Positions 54,535 through 64,000 of a stretch of DNA of 64,000 nt are shown here, piece by piece. Both the position numbers and the translations under genes were made by a program. The notes under the pieces were generated by a model, which saw only the letters and a list, made by a program, of their open reading frames with translations, was not told the DNA's origin and ran no database searches. The stretch covers positions 930,001 through 994,000 of the forward strand of contig NZ_FYDD01000003.1 in the NCBI RefSeq assembly GCF_900186585.1. The letters are read 5' to 3'. Within the stretch, counting starts at the first letter, position 1. Each line of letters begins with the position of its first letter. The DNA is from Massiliimalia timonensis (lineage in GTDB: Bacteria; Bacillota; Clostridia; Oscillospirales; Ruminococcaceae).

Positions 54535-55113
54535 ATGGAATTTTTTAATTTGGTAAAGGTTCGCCGTTCTATCCGAAAATATCAGAACAAGCAGATCGAA
54601 CGAGAGGATTTAGAAAAAATTATAGAAGCGGGACTTTATGCTCCTAACGCCGGCGGCGGTCAACGGACAATCATTGTTGCCATTCACAACAAAGAATTGT
54701 GTGAAACAATCGGAAAATGCAATGCTACAAAATTTGATAGGAGCAAATTAGCAGGCTCTTATGTATCAAAGGAACAGCCCAGCTTGATCGACGACCCTAC
54801 GATAAAAAGCGGTTTCTATGGCGCGCCTACTGTCTGTGCGGTTTTCGCTCCAAAGAATTTTTTATATAGTATTCCCGACACTTTTTGTTGTGCGGAAAAT
54901 ATGGTACTGGCTGCCGCGGAGTGCGGGCTTGCATCCTGTATTGTGGCACGAGGAGAGGAAACCTTTGAGAATGAAATCGGTGCAGAACTCTTGAAAGAAT
55001 GGGAAATTCCAGACAACTATATTGCCCGTTGTTTCGTTTTGCTGGGTTATTGTGAGGGAGAATACCCACAGGACAAGCCGAGAAAAGAAAACCGCAGTTT
55101 GATTGTCGAATGA
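54535..55113 (+). CDS. Nitroreductase-family flavoprotein
   Basis: A 192-residue FMN-dependent enzyme: VRRSIRKYQNKQIEREDLEK (phosphate-binding), APNAGGGQRTIIVAI, and DTFCCAENMVLAAAECGLAS. It starts two bases after the radical SAM gene (AGAGGT ribosome site), so it is part of the ACGX operon and may act on the modified peptide. Nitroreductase-fold enzymes can dehydrogenate peptides or azoles; the reaction here is unknown. Confidence 0.9.
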   Translation: MEFFNLVKVRRSIRKYQNKQIEREDLEKIIEAGLYAPNAGGGQRTIIVAIHNKELCETIGKCNATKFDRSKLAGSYVSKEQPSLIDDPTIKSGFYGAPTVCAVFAPKNFLYSIPDTFCCAENMVLAAAECGLASCIVARGEETFENEIGAELLKEWEIPDNYIARCFVLLGYCEGEYPQDKPRKENRSLIVE

Positions 55114-55122
55114 GGTGATGAT

Positions 55123-55284
55123 ATGGACGCACAAACTTGTTTGAAAAAACTGGAATATGTAGGTGTATTAAATTTTGCTACTGTGGGACTGGACGGAACG
55201 CCACAGATACGGTGTGTTAGCGCCATTCACTATGAACCGGATAAACTCTACCTTATCCGTCATACCACCACAGTTCAAAAGTGA
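55123..55284 (+). pseudogene. Truncated pyridoxamine phosphate oxidase-like protein
   Basis: ATG 55123, after GAGGTGATG, gives 53 residues (LKKLEYVGVLNFATVGLDGT, PQIRCVSAIHYEPDKLYLIR) matching the start of a split-barrel flavin-binding family of 130-150 residues. It then runs TTTVQK and stops, and the ribosome site of the next gene begins inside the stop. It is cut after the first third, probably by recombination that brought in the response regulator. Confidence 0.7.
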
Positions 55285-55297
55285 GGAGAAAGTCTAT

Positions 55298-56821
55298 ATG
55301 GCACGTTTTGTAATCATTGATGATGAATATTATTTCAGACAATCGTTAAAGGTCATCCTGTCGGAGACAGAACTGGATATTGAATGTGTTGGGGAAGCTA
55401 ACAATGGGGAGGCCGGGCTTTCACTAATCTCCCAAGCCTCTCCGGATTTTGCGATCGTAGACATCAACATGCCGGTACTAGGCGGGTTGGAAATGATCCA
55501 GCAGTATGTCCAAACGGGCGCTTCCTGTCATTTTATCCTGCTGACCGGCTATGCAGAGTTTGCCTATGCTAAGCAGGCGGTCGGGATCGGCGTTGATGAT
55601 TATATTTTAAAACCCGTTGACCCGGAAGAATTGGTCGAGGCGATCCAGCGCACGCTTCAGGCGATCGAGGCACAGAACTCTGTTCAACAAAAAATGAACA
55701 GGATGCAAAGAAATATTCTATTTCAAAATCTGTTCCTTTGCTGGAACGAAACAGAGGTGTCACGCTGCCAATCTATAACCAACCACTGGCATTTCCCCGT
55801 TTACCGCTGCATCATCCTGTGTTATCCTCAACGCGACCAAGCTTTCATTCAGGATAATATTGCCGAAAAATGCATCCATACCAATATTGAGGACCTGATC
55901 ATAGAAAAATTTTCCTATTATCCGGACAAACTGTGTTACCTGCTCAATTACAGCACAGAAGAGGCTTTCCACGCTCTGACAGAGCATATCGCATCTGTCA
56001 TCCGGCATATCAACTGCAAAATTGGGATAGGGGCAGCCTACAAGAACTTATCCGAATTTCACCATTCCTATTATCAGGCAATGATCTCTGCCAACTATCT
56101 GGGAAATGAAAAAATCACCTTGTATCACGATACTCTGGAAGCAAAGGGCTCCCAAGAAATCGCTTCCAAATTTTGTCCACAGCTGACGCTTGCTGTCACC
56201 TCCGGCGACGCCCAGAAAACCACCCACCTTTTTGAAGAGCTAGAAAAAGAGTGCGCCCGTCTTCAGCTTGGATACTATGATTTTCTAATGCTGTACATCC
56301 CAGTTTATCATAGTATGACTGCTTTGATTCGGAAGCATCATCTGGAGCAAGAGGCTGGTTCCTTTACAAAATTCCATGAACAGCTTGGTCAGATCCGCCC
56401 TGTAAAGGAGCTTTTGGACAGCCTGAAGGAAACGGGAGAAAAGCTATGCCAAATGTTCTGTACCGCAGAAACTCATAACGGCTATATTAGCCAGATCCTA
56501 GAATATATCCATGAACACTACCGGGAAAGCAACCTAAGCGTTGCCCTGCTTGCTAGCCATTTCAGTCTGAATTACGGTTATCTTTGTACTATGTTTAAAA
56601 AACATGTCGGCACAACGATCAATAACTATATTACCGAGCTTCGTCTTGAACAGGCAAAATCTGCCCTTGACGCAGGCAATACAAGCATTTCCCAAGCTGC
56701 TTCTTCGGTGGGATACACCGATCCCTCATATTTCTGCAAATGCTTTAAAAAGAAGTATGGCTCTTCCCCGCAGCAATACATAACGGCTTTGTCAAAAACC
56801 TACGGGTCATTTCAGCACTGA
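55298..56821 (+). CDS. AraC-type response regulator (YesN-like), orphan
   Basis: A 507-residue regulator with a receiver domain (about residues 1-125: VIIDDEYYFRQSL, DFAIVDINMPVLGGLEM, DYILKPVD), a long middle part (about 145-400) and two C-terminal helix-turn-helix motifs of AraC type (LSVALLASHFSLNYGYLCTM, SISQAASSVGYTDPSYFCKC). YesM-type sensor kinases normally sit next to it, but none is in the window. ATG 55298 is chosen for GAGGAG upstream. A longer in-frame start at 55175 lies in the truncated gene and is rejected. Confidence 0.88.
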   Translation: MARFVIIDDEYYFRQSLKVILSETELDIECVGEANNGEAGLSLISQASPDFAIVDINMPVLGGLEMIQQYVQTGASCHFILLTGYAEFAYAKQAVGIGVDDYILKPVDPEELVEAIQRTLQAIEAQNSVQQKMNRMQRNILFQNLFLCWNETEVSRCQSITNHWHFPVYRCIILCYPQRDQAFIQDNIAEKCIHTNIEDLIIEKFSYYPDKLCYLLNYSTEEAFHALTEHIASVIRHINCKIGIGAAYKNLSEFHHSYYQAMISANYLGNEKITLYHDTLEAKGSQEIASKFCPQLTLAVTSGDAQKTTHLFEELEKECARLQLGYYDFLMLYIPVYHSMTALIRKHHLEQEAGSFTKFHEQLGQIRPVKELLDSLKETGEKLCQMFCTAETHNGYISQILEYIHEHYRESNLSVALLASHFSLNYGYLCTMFKKHVGTTINNYITELRLEQAKSALDAGNTSISQAASSVGYTDPSYFCKCFKKKYGSSPQQYITALSKTYGSFQH

Positions 56822-56908
56822 GATATTGCCGTGCCTGAAAAAAGTGTTCATTTAAAATACAGCTTTCCCCTCCTTTACTGAAATGAGGAGAAGTGTTAAG
56901 TTTTTATG

Positions 56909-56953
56909 AAGTATGATTTCATACTTGACATTAGTATGAAATCATACTATACT
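56909..56953 (+). promoter_or_regulatory. MarR-controlled promoter with two operators
   Basis: -35 TTGACA (56925-56930), 17-base spacer, -10 TATACT (56948-56953): near-consensus. Operator 1 AAGTATGATTTCATACTT (56909-56926) covers the left edge of the -35; operator 2 TAGTATGAAATCATACTA (56932-56949) fills the spacer. A half-site TTCATACTT lies at about 56975. Tight repression of the operon by its own MarR is expected. Confidence 0.85.
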
Positions 56954-56997
56954 ATTGTCTGAAATAAGTCCGAATTCATACTTAAGGAGGTCCTTTT

Positions 56998-57441
56998 ATG
57001 CCGGAAAAAGCAGAAGACATGGTCCGGGAATTTAACCGGATTGATAAGGAATTAAACGATCTGTATCATGATATTGCCTTAAAAATAGGGATTTCAGACA
57101 GTGCCTTTACGGTTTTTTACATCATCTGTGAGCGGGGCGACGGCTGCCTGCAAAGGGATATTTGTTATGAAGCGTTTGCAAATAAGCAGACGATCAACTC
57201 CTCCATTCGCAAGCTGGAACGGGAGGGCTATCTTTATTTGCAGCAGGGCCGGGGCCGGGACAAACACATTTACCTGACCGAGCTTGGAAAGGAGTTTGCA
57301 CGCAGGCACATCCTCCCCGTAATCCAAATGGAAAACGATGCTTTTTGCGATCTGGAGCTTGAGGAACGACAACAATGCCTGCGCATCTTTAAAAAATATG
57401 TAGCTGGATTTAAAGCAAAAGCACAAAATTTTTTAGCATGA
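56998..57441 (+). CDS. MarR-family repressor
   Basis: A 147-residue winged-helix dimer protein. Helix-turn-helix and wing: QRDICYEAFANKQTINSSIR, LEREGYLYLQQGRGRDKHIY. AAGGAGG precedes the ATG. It is the first gene of a three-gene operon with two ABC exporter halves, and two MarR-type operators cover its promoter. It probably senses a compound exported by the pump. Confidence 0.94.
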   Translation: MPEKAEDMVREFNRIDKELNDLYHDIALKIGISDSAFTVFYIICERGDGCLQRDICYEAFANKQTINSSIRKLEREGYLYLQQGRGRDKHIYLTELGKEFARRHILPVIQMENDAFCDLELEERQQCLRIFKKYVAGFKAKAQNFLA

Positions 57442-57472
57442 ATCAATTTTTTATTTAGGAGGATATTCCACA

Positions 57473-59195
57473 ATGAAAACGATCTTACGGTTTCTTAAAC
57501 CGTATCAGCGTTTATGTATTTTCACCTTACTTGTTATGGTACTGGATGTTGCAGGAGGGCTGCTGATCCCTACTATCACAGCTGATATGATCAATGTAGG
57601 GGTCAATAACGGCGATATGCAGTACCTCATCCGCAAGGGTATTCTTATGCTGGCTATCACCCTGATCACGAGCATGGGCGCTTTGCTGGGAAGCTATCTC
57701 AGCGCCGACCTTTCCGCGCGGATCGGACGGGATATGCGCAATGCGCTTTACGACGCTTCTCTTTCCTTTTCTGCTTATGATTTTGAACAATTCGGAACAG
57801 GTTCCATGATCACCCGAACCCTGAACGACGTCAACATCGTCCAGCAAGGAGTCGTGTGGTTCATTCAAATGGTACTGCCTGTTCCAGCAGTCTGTATCAT
57901 GGGGATCATCATGGCTTTTTCCATTGATACGGCAATGGGGTTTCTATTGATCGGCGCTACCCTGTTTGTGATTTTACTGGCAGTGTTTGTTACCAGGAAG
58001 GCCTCTGTCATCTTTGACAAGTTGCAAGCATTTTTGGACCGGATGAATGTTGTTCTGCGAGAAAATGCCACAGGGGTACGGGTGATCCGTGCTTTCCATA
58101 AAGAAAAATATGAAGAGAAACGGATGAAAAAGTCCTTTGAAGATTACGCGGAATCGGCCATCAAGGCAAACCGGCTGTTTGCCGGGCTGGAAAGTGCCGC
58201 GCTGCTTGCGATCAATCTGTGTATCGTACTGATCCTTTGGGTAGGCGGCAACCGGATCGGCGCTGGCGCTATGGAGATCGGTGATATTACCGCACTGACC
58301 CAATATGCGGTGATGATCCTGTTTTACATTATCATGGCACAGATGGTCTTTATCATGATCCCAAGGGCAATGATCTGCGTGCGTCGTATTTCTGCTGTAC
58401 TGTCCCACCAGCCCGAAATCAAAGATGGAAACACAGTTTCCTCCATACAAGCTGACAACGAGGAGGTCGCACGCTTTGTAAACGCGGGATTCCGCTTTTC
58501 CGACGCGGATGAAGAAACCCTGTCCAACTTAAATTTCACCTGTAAGCGCGGACAGACTACTGCTATCATCGGAAGTACCGGAAGCGGAAAATCCACTATC
58601 GCCAAACTGATTTTAAGGTTTCACGACGTGACTTCCGGTGTTGTTTTGCTAGGTGGCGCTGATATCCGCACACTGCCACAGGCCCGGCTTCGGGACCGCA
58701 TCGCCTATGTGCCGCAGAAAGCATGGCTGTTCTCCGGAACGATCGCCGACAATCTACGCCACGGAAACACCCAAGCCTCAGAACAGGAAATGAAACATGC
58801 GCTGGCTATTGCACAGGCCCAGTTCGTAGAGGAGTTACCGGAAGGGTTAAATTCCCGGGTATCGCAGGGAGGCACGAACTTTTCCGGCGGTCAGAAACAG
58901 CGTCTATCCATAGTACGGGCGCTGATGAAAAAGGCCGATTTGTATATTTTTGATGACAGCTTTTCCGCCCTCGATTTTAAAACCGACGCCGCGCTCAGAA
59001 AAGCATTGAGAGAGGAAACAAAAGACGCGGCGGTACTGATCATTGCGCAGCGGGTCAGCACTATCATGAACGCCGAACAGATCGTCGTACTGGAGGATGG
59101 AAAAATCGTTGGGATCGGCGACCACGCTTCCCTGCTGGAAACCTGTCCTGTTTATCAGGATATTGCAAAATCACAGATGAAAGGGGCTGAACCGA

Positions 59196-59203
<8 letters not shown>
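57473..59203 (+). CDS. ABC exporter half-transporter, degenerate site subunit
   Basis: A 576-residue type IV ABC exporter: six membrane helices (about 15-310) and an ATPase domain (about 335-570). Walker A GSTGSGKST and signature FSGGQKQRLSIVRA are normal, but the residue after the Walker B Asp is Asp not Glu (LYIFDDSFSALD), so its own site is catalytically degenerate. This is the pattern of the first half of heterodimeric exporters such as BmrC or TM287. The downstream gene supplies the other half (8-base overlap). The substrate is unknown; MarR control suggests a toxic compound. Confidence 0.92.
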
Positions 59204-61016
<1,813 letters not shown>

Positions 61017-61069
61017 AGCGCAAAAAAGGACCTCAACCGAAAAAACGGTTGAGGTCCTTTTTTGCGCTA
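61017..61069. terminator. Very strong terminator after the ABC operon
   Basis: A perfect stem of about 22 base pairs with an A-loop (around GGACCTCAACCG and its complement CGGTTGAGGTCC), T-run on both strands. It serves the exporter operon and probably the convergent ogt gene. Confidence 0.9.
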
Positions 61070-61087
61070 AAACTAAAAACGATCGCG

Positions 61088-61630
61088 CTATAAAGCCGTC
61101 CCCTTTTTGGGCAAAAAAAATCCTTCCATATTCACCCCTTCTAGGGTAAGCAATTTGATTTTTTTATCCAGCCCGCCCGCATAGCCTGTCAGGCTACCGT
61201 TCGTTCCGACCACCCGATGGCAGGGTATGATAATGGAAATTGGATTATGTCCCACAGCGCCGCCCACTGCCTGAGCCGACATTCTCCAAACGCCGCGTTT
61301 TCGGGCGATTTGCTTGGCTATTTCTCCGTAGGTCGTTACCTCCCCATACGGTATCTCGCACAAAATATCCCAAACCTGCCTGCGAAACTCACTGCCCGCC
61401 GGTGCAAGAGGAATTGCGGAAACAGCGGGTTTTTCCCCTGCAAAATAACGATCCAGCCAATTTTTGACCCGGGAAAAAACTGGACGGTCATCACAAACAG
61501 CTACCTCTTCCCGCAAAGATCCAAGAAAATACTTTTGCCCTTCTATCCACAGGCCAATCAATGCTCCTTCCCGCTCGGCAAGCAAAATATCACCGACCGA
61601 CGATGGATAATGCGTTGTGTATATCATCAT
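61088..61630 (-). CDS. ogt: Methylated-DNA-protein-cysteine methyltransferase
   Basis: A 180-residue suicide DNA repair protein that takes the methyl group from O6-methylguanine or O4-methylthymine. Active-site motif IIIPCHRVVG, upstream FRRQVWDILCEIPYGEVTTY and ending NPISI region are typical. Length fits the Ogt form without an Ada domain. GGAGG sits immediately before two tandem ATG codons; the second may be used. It stands alone. Confidence 0.95.
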   Translation of the reverse strand: MMIYTTHYPSSVGDILLAEREGALIGLWIEGQKYFLGSLREEVAVCDDRPVFSRVKNWLDRYFAGEKPAVSAIPLAPAGSEFRRQVWDILCEIPYGEVTTYGEIAKQIARKRGVWRMSAQAVGGAVGHNPISIIIPCHRVVGTNGSLTGYAGGLDKKIKLLTLEGVNMEGFFLPKKGTAL

Positions 61631-61702
61631 CCTCCCCCCTCTTCCATAATAACCCCATTATATCATCCCATGGCAAGTTCCGCCAGCCCCACAATGCCTA
61701 AA

Positions 61703-61743
61703 TAAAAAATCCCCCTGTCTAATAGGACAAGGGGGTTTTTATC
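61703..61743 (-). terminator. Terminator after the alpha-galactosidase remnant
   Basis: CCCCCTTGTCC pairs with GGACAGGGGG-like sequence (one bulge) and the minus strand continues into a T-run. Confidence 0.75.
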
Positions 61744-61747
61744 TATC

Positions 61748-62506
61748 TTATTTTTTTAGGCGATAAACGACAGCTCCGTGCGGGGCAATCCATGCTGAAA
61801 GCTTTTCGGTTTCTGTGCCTTTATCTTCCTTGGCCCAAAGATCCCGCACCTGATAAGTACCGGCGATCTCCAATTCCTCAAAGCAGGCCGTAACCTGTGC
61901 CGCCGAATCAGACAGGTTAAACAGCGCCGCATAGACGCTGCCGTCCTCCTGATCGGTGCTTTTCCATACACAGGCTTTTTCCGTACGGTATACCTGATGC
62001 GCGTTTGTTCCGAAGCGCTGCATCCGAAGGATCTCTGCGTTGGTGAGCAAAGACAGGGTGAAGTCATCGTTATTTCTCATCTCCCCGCCCATGATAAGCG
62101 GCGAGCGGAAAATGCTCCACAAGGACATCATGGTGTATTGTTCCTCTTTGGTAAAGTTTGTCCAGGTGGTGTCAAATTCCAAGCCTGCGGCATCTTTCCA
62201 GTCATTCAAATACAGGCGCAGGCTTCCCAGCGGGAGCATATCGCAATCCGGCCAGTTTCCCGGAGACACCTGTCGTTCCCACACCTCACAGCGTTCAAAC
62301 ATGGCTAAAAGCAGATCCCACCGATCCCAGAAGTCGTCTGTAAGGCGCCACATATTGGCATTTTGCCGCAGGTGCCATGATTTTTCGATCACCGCCGGTC
62401 CCGGGGAAAGGCTTAATACCATTTCCCGGCCGCATTGATCGATTGCCCGGCGGATCATCTCAATTTCTTTTTCCGCCGAGTATGGGGTATCCGGATACGC
62501 ACTGGT
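61748..62506 (-). pseudogene. GH27 alpha-galactosidase, N-terminal half lost
   Basis: About 236 residues remain from ATG 62458, in frame upstream to about 62506, where a TAA and foreign sequence begin. Retained motifs of the GH27 catalytic barrel: RAIDQCGREMVLSLSPGPAV, NMWRLTDDFWDRWD, FRSPLIMGGEMRNND, followed by the beta-sandwich domain to KK. The first part with the catalytic nucleophile is missing because an IS21-family element abuts it. The full enzyme would release terminal alpha-galactose from plant sugars. Confidence 0.88.
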
Positions 62507-62608
62507 TGATTATTTCACGCCAAGGGATCCGGGTCTGAGCTTTGCTCAGACCCACTGATTTTTCTCTCAGACCCAGCAATACGCTTTTGGGATCCACCGG
62601 TGTGTTTT

Positions 62609-63352
62609 TTACCTTTTATGCTTGGCACAGTATTCCCTCATATTGGTGCTGCCAGTTTCAATCCAGAAGGCTGTGTATGCGTAACGGTCTACAATCGCTT
62701 CTGCCCGTACTCCTTCGCCCAGACGTTTCACCCAGTCATCCTTGCGGTATTGTGTACAGAAGATGGTAGAGGTTGTATCCGAGCGCCTTTCCATAAGTTC
62801 AAACAGGAAGTAGAGTTCCGCATCCGATATGTCAGACACCAGCCACTCATCCAGTATCAGGAGAGGTATCCGGCTGTAACGTTCAAGCAGCTTCCTTTGA
62901 TTCCCGGCAACTACGGTGGAGTCCCCATACTCCATTAGCAGATCAGGCAGCCTGACATACCGTACCCTGACATGGTTCAGGCAGGCTTCTTTTCCCAGGG
63001 CACAGGCCAGGTAGGTCTTCCCTGAACCGGTAAATCCCTGGAGGATGATGCTCTGGTGCAAACCGATGTACTGGCCACTGAACAGGTTCTCAATGAGCTC
63101 CCTGTTTAATCCGCGGCTGGCATAGATGACTCCCTGCCGGTTTGCCTGCGGAAAACGGAGCTTTGCTGACTTGATCAGCCGCTGTATCTTCCCATTGTAT
63201 TTCTCCTGGTAAATGTAGTCCACCAGCCGCTGCATCCTTTCATCGAAGGGCAGGGCTATTGTCGCAGGATCCGCCTGCTGTACCTCCAGCCCTTTGATTG
63301 CCTCGCCCAGATTAATTTCACGCAGCTTGCGCCTGGTCTCTTCATTGATCAT
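62609..63352 (-). CDS. istB: IstB-type transposition ATPase
   Basis: A 247-residue AAA+ helper that loads the IstA transposase onto target DNA. Walker A QGFTGSGKTYLA, Walker B LLILDEWLV and the sensor region IFCTQYRKDDWVKRLG are intact. ATG 63352 follows GGAGG by eight bases; an in-frame GTG at 63361 is too close to the ribosome site. It overlaps the end of istA by 11 bases. Confidence 0.94.
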   Translation of the reverse strand: MINEETRRKLREINLGEAIKGLEVQQADPATIALPFDERMQRLVDYIYQEKYNGKIQRLIKSAKLRFPQANRQGVIYASRGLNRELIENLFSGQYIGLHQSIILQGFTGSGKTYLACALGKEACLNHVRVRYVRLPDLLMEYGDSTVVAGNQRKLLERYSRIPLLILDEWLVSDISDAELYFLFELMERRSDTTSTIFCTQYRKDDWVKRLGEGVRAEAIVDRYAYTAFWIETGSTNMREYCAKHKR

Positions 63353-64000
63353 CTCTGCCACCTCCGTAATAGCTGCTTCCCCTCAGGTATCCCATCTGGG
63401 AATGGTCCTTTGCATTTGCTTTTTTGCGCTCTACGTAAATCTCATCTTGATTGGATGCAAGGATCGAATTAAGATGGTGGTAACGGGGCTTTTTAATCCC
63501 GCTGGTGATGGCAAACTCACAGGCAGCTTCCAGGCGCGCTTCGGAGTATTTGTTGCTCAGTCTCAGGACGGCCAGCGCAGGGTTATAGCCCTGTTCTTTT
63601 ATGGGAACCCCCTCAAAGATACGGTCAATCGCCTGTACCGTATAATCGCCGATGGATCGTGCCCAGTTTTTGATCCGGATATCATCCCATGGGGAAAACT
63701 TGAACTTATCCGGCATATCTTCCGGATGGGTGGAATACTGGTTCCTCCGGCCAGCCGGGAAGCGGTTATGCGTGGCTATGCGAGCAGAACCGCTGTAGAT
63801 CTCCACGGTGCTGTCCGTAACCTTTAGGTCAACACTCTTCCTGGCGTACTGGTAAGGACAAGAGTACCGGTTATACTCAAAGACGACATGGTAGTCGATG
63901 TTTACCTTCCTGCCATAGACCCACGTGGCGATCTCATAAGGGACAGACGGCAGTGGATGCAGGAACGGCTTCTCATCCAGGTAAGCGTCATAGCGGCTCC
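63342..64000 (-). CDS. istA: IstA-type transposase, C-terminus only
   Basis: About 219 residues are visible; the N-terminus and the DDE core lie beyond the window. The visible part has the C-terminal beta domain typical of IstA (EIATWVYGRKVNIDYHVVFE, YNRYSCPYQYARKSVDLKVT) and the tail preceding istB. Frame is open throughout. Confidence 0.9.
   Translation of the reverse strand, partial: SRYDAYLDEKPFLHPLPSVPYEIATWVYGRKVNIDYHVVFEYNRYSCPYQYARKSVDLKVTDSTVEIYSGSARIATHNRFPAGRRNQYSTHPEDMPDKFKFSPWDDIRIKNWARSIGDYTVQAIDRIFEGVPIKEQGYNPALAVLRLSNKYSEARLEAACEFAITSGIKKPRYHHLNSILASNQDEIYVERKKANAKDHSQMGYLRGSSYYGGGRDDQ

Larger units (their letters stand above)
62507..64000 (-). mobile_element. IS21-family insertion sequence, left end only
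   Basis: Contains istB and the C-terminal part of istA in the usual overlapping order; the other end is outside. The left end is placed near 62507, where the GH27 frame breaks and TGATTATTTCACGCC begins. Just inside are a hairpin GGGTCTGAGC/CTCAGACCC (62531-62553) and a direct repeat CTCAGACCCA (62545 and 62566), the type of repeated terminal motifs IS21 elements carry. Confidence 0.85.

Overview
The window looks like a chromosome segment of a spore-forming, low-to-mid GC Clostridia, most probably a gut Oscillospiraceae/Ruminococcaceae-type (cluster IV) organism. Reasons: sporulation genes (spoIVA, a SPOCS/LysM protein, cotJABC), a V/A-type ATPase operon, AGGAGG ribosome sites with frequent GTG/TTG starts, MerR/MarR/HxlR regulators, Bce-type peptide-resistance genes, and SepF. 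The species cannot be named from sequence alone.

Layout. 1-9.2 kb, nearly all on the minus strand: a VanRS-like two-component pair, RF2 (prfB), an M18 aminopeptidase, a lytic transglycosylase, a fused threonylcarbamoyl-AMP synthase/dephospho-CoA kinase, RF1 (prfA) and a DUF951 protein. 9.3-12.3 kb: a small hypothetical protein, an S1-domain protein, a CAP-domain secreted protein, a tiny Cys/Gly-rich membrane peptide and tRNA-Leu(CAA). 12.3-18.5 kb, an accessory pocket beside the tRNA: an IS3-family element, a 1251-aa STAND-type NTPase with a nuclease-like N-terminus (candidate phage defence), a decayed copy of the IS end, and a broken O-acetyltransferase. 18.7-28.7 kb: spore genes, two small regulators or hypotheticals, a LUD protein, cotJABC, an SDR protein, a polysaccharide deacetylase and sepF. 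28.9-37.6 kb: a nine-gene V/A-ATPase operon. 37.9-45.0 kb: HD protein, two tiny genes (one Nif11-like), ALDH, YhhN, PutP, a possible structured RNA, a medium-chain dehydrogenase and an AraC regulator.

45.1-64 kb is accessory and partly decaying. It has a cluster of four broken genes (two MerR regulators, a DUF4097-like lipoprotein, an epimerase) that still carry two MerR-type promoters with 19-bp spacers; an intact Bce-type module (response regulator, kinase, ABC ATPase, permease); an HxlR regulator divergent from an ACGX-repeat peptide, a radical SAM/SPASM enzyme and a nitroreductase (RiPP-like locus); an orphan AraC-type response regulator; a MarR-controlled heterodimeric ABC exporter; Ogt; and a GH27 alpha-galactosidase cut by an IS21-family element that runs off the right edge.

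The strongest candidates for new biology are the STAND NTPase bracketed by IS sequences, the ACGX peptide/radical SAM locus, and the Sua5-CoaE fusion. All calls come from reading the sequence; no database search was run.
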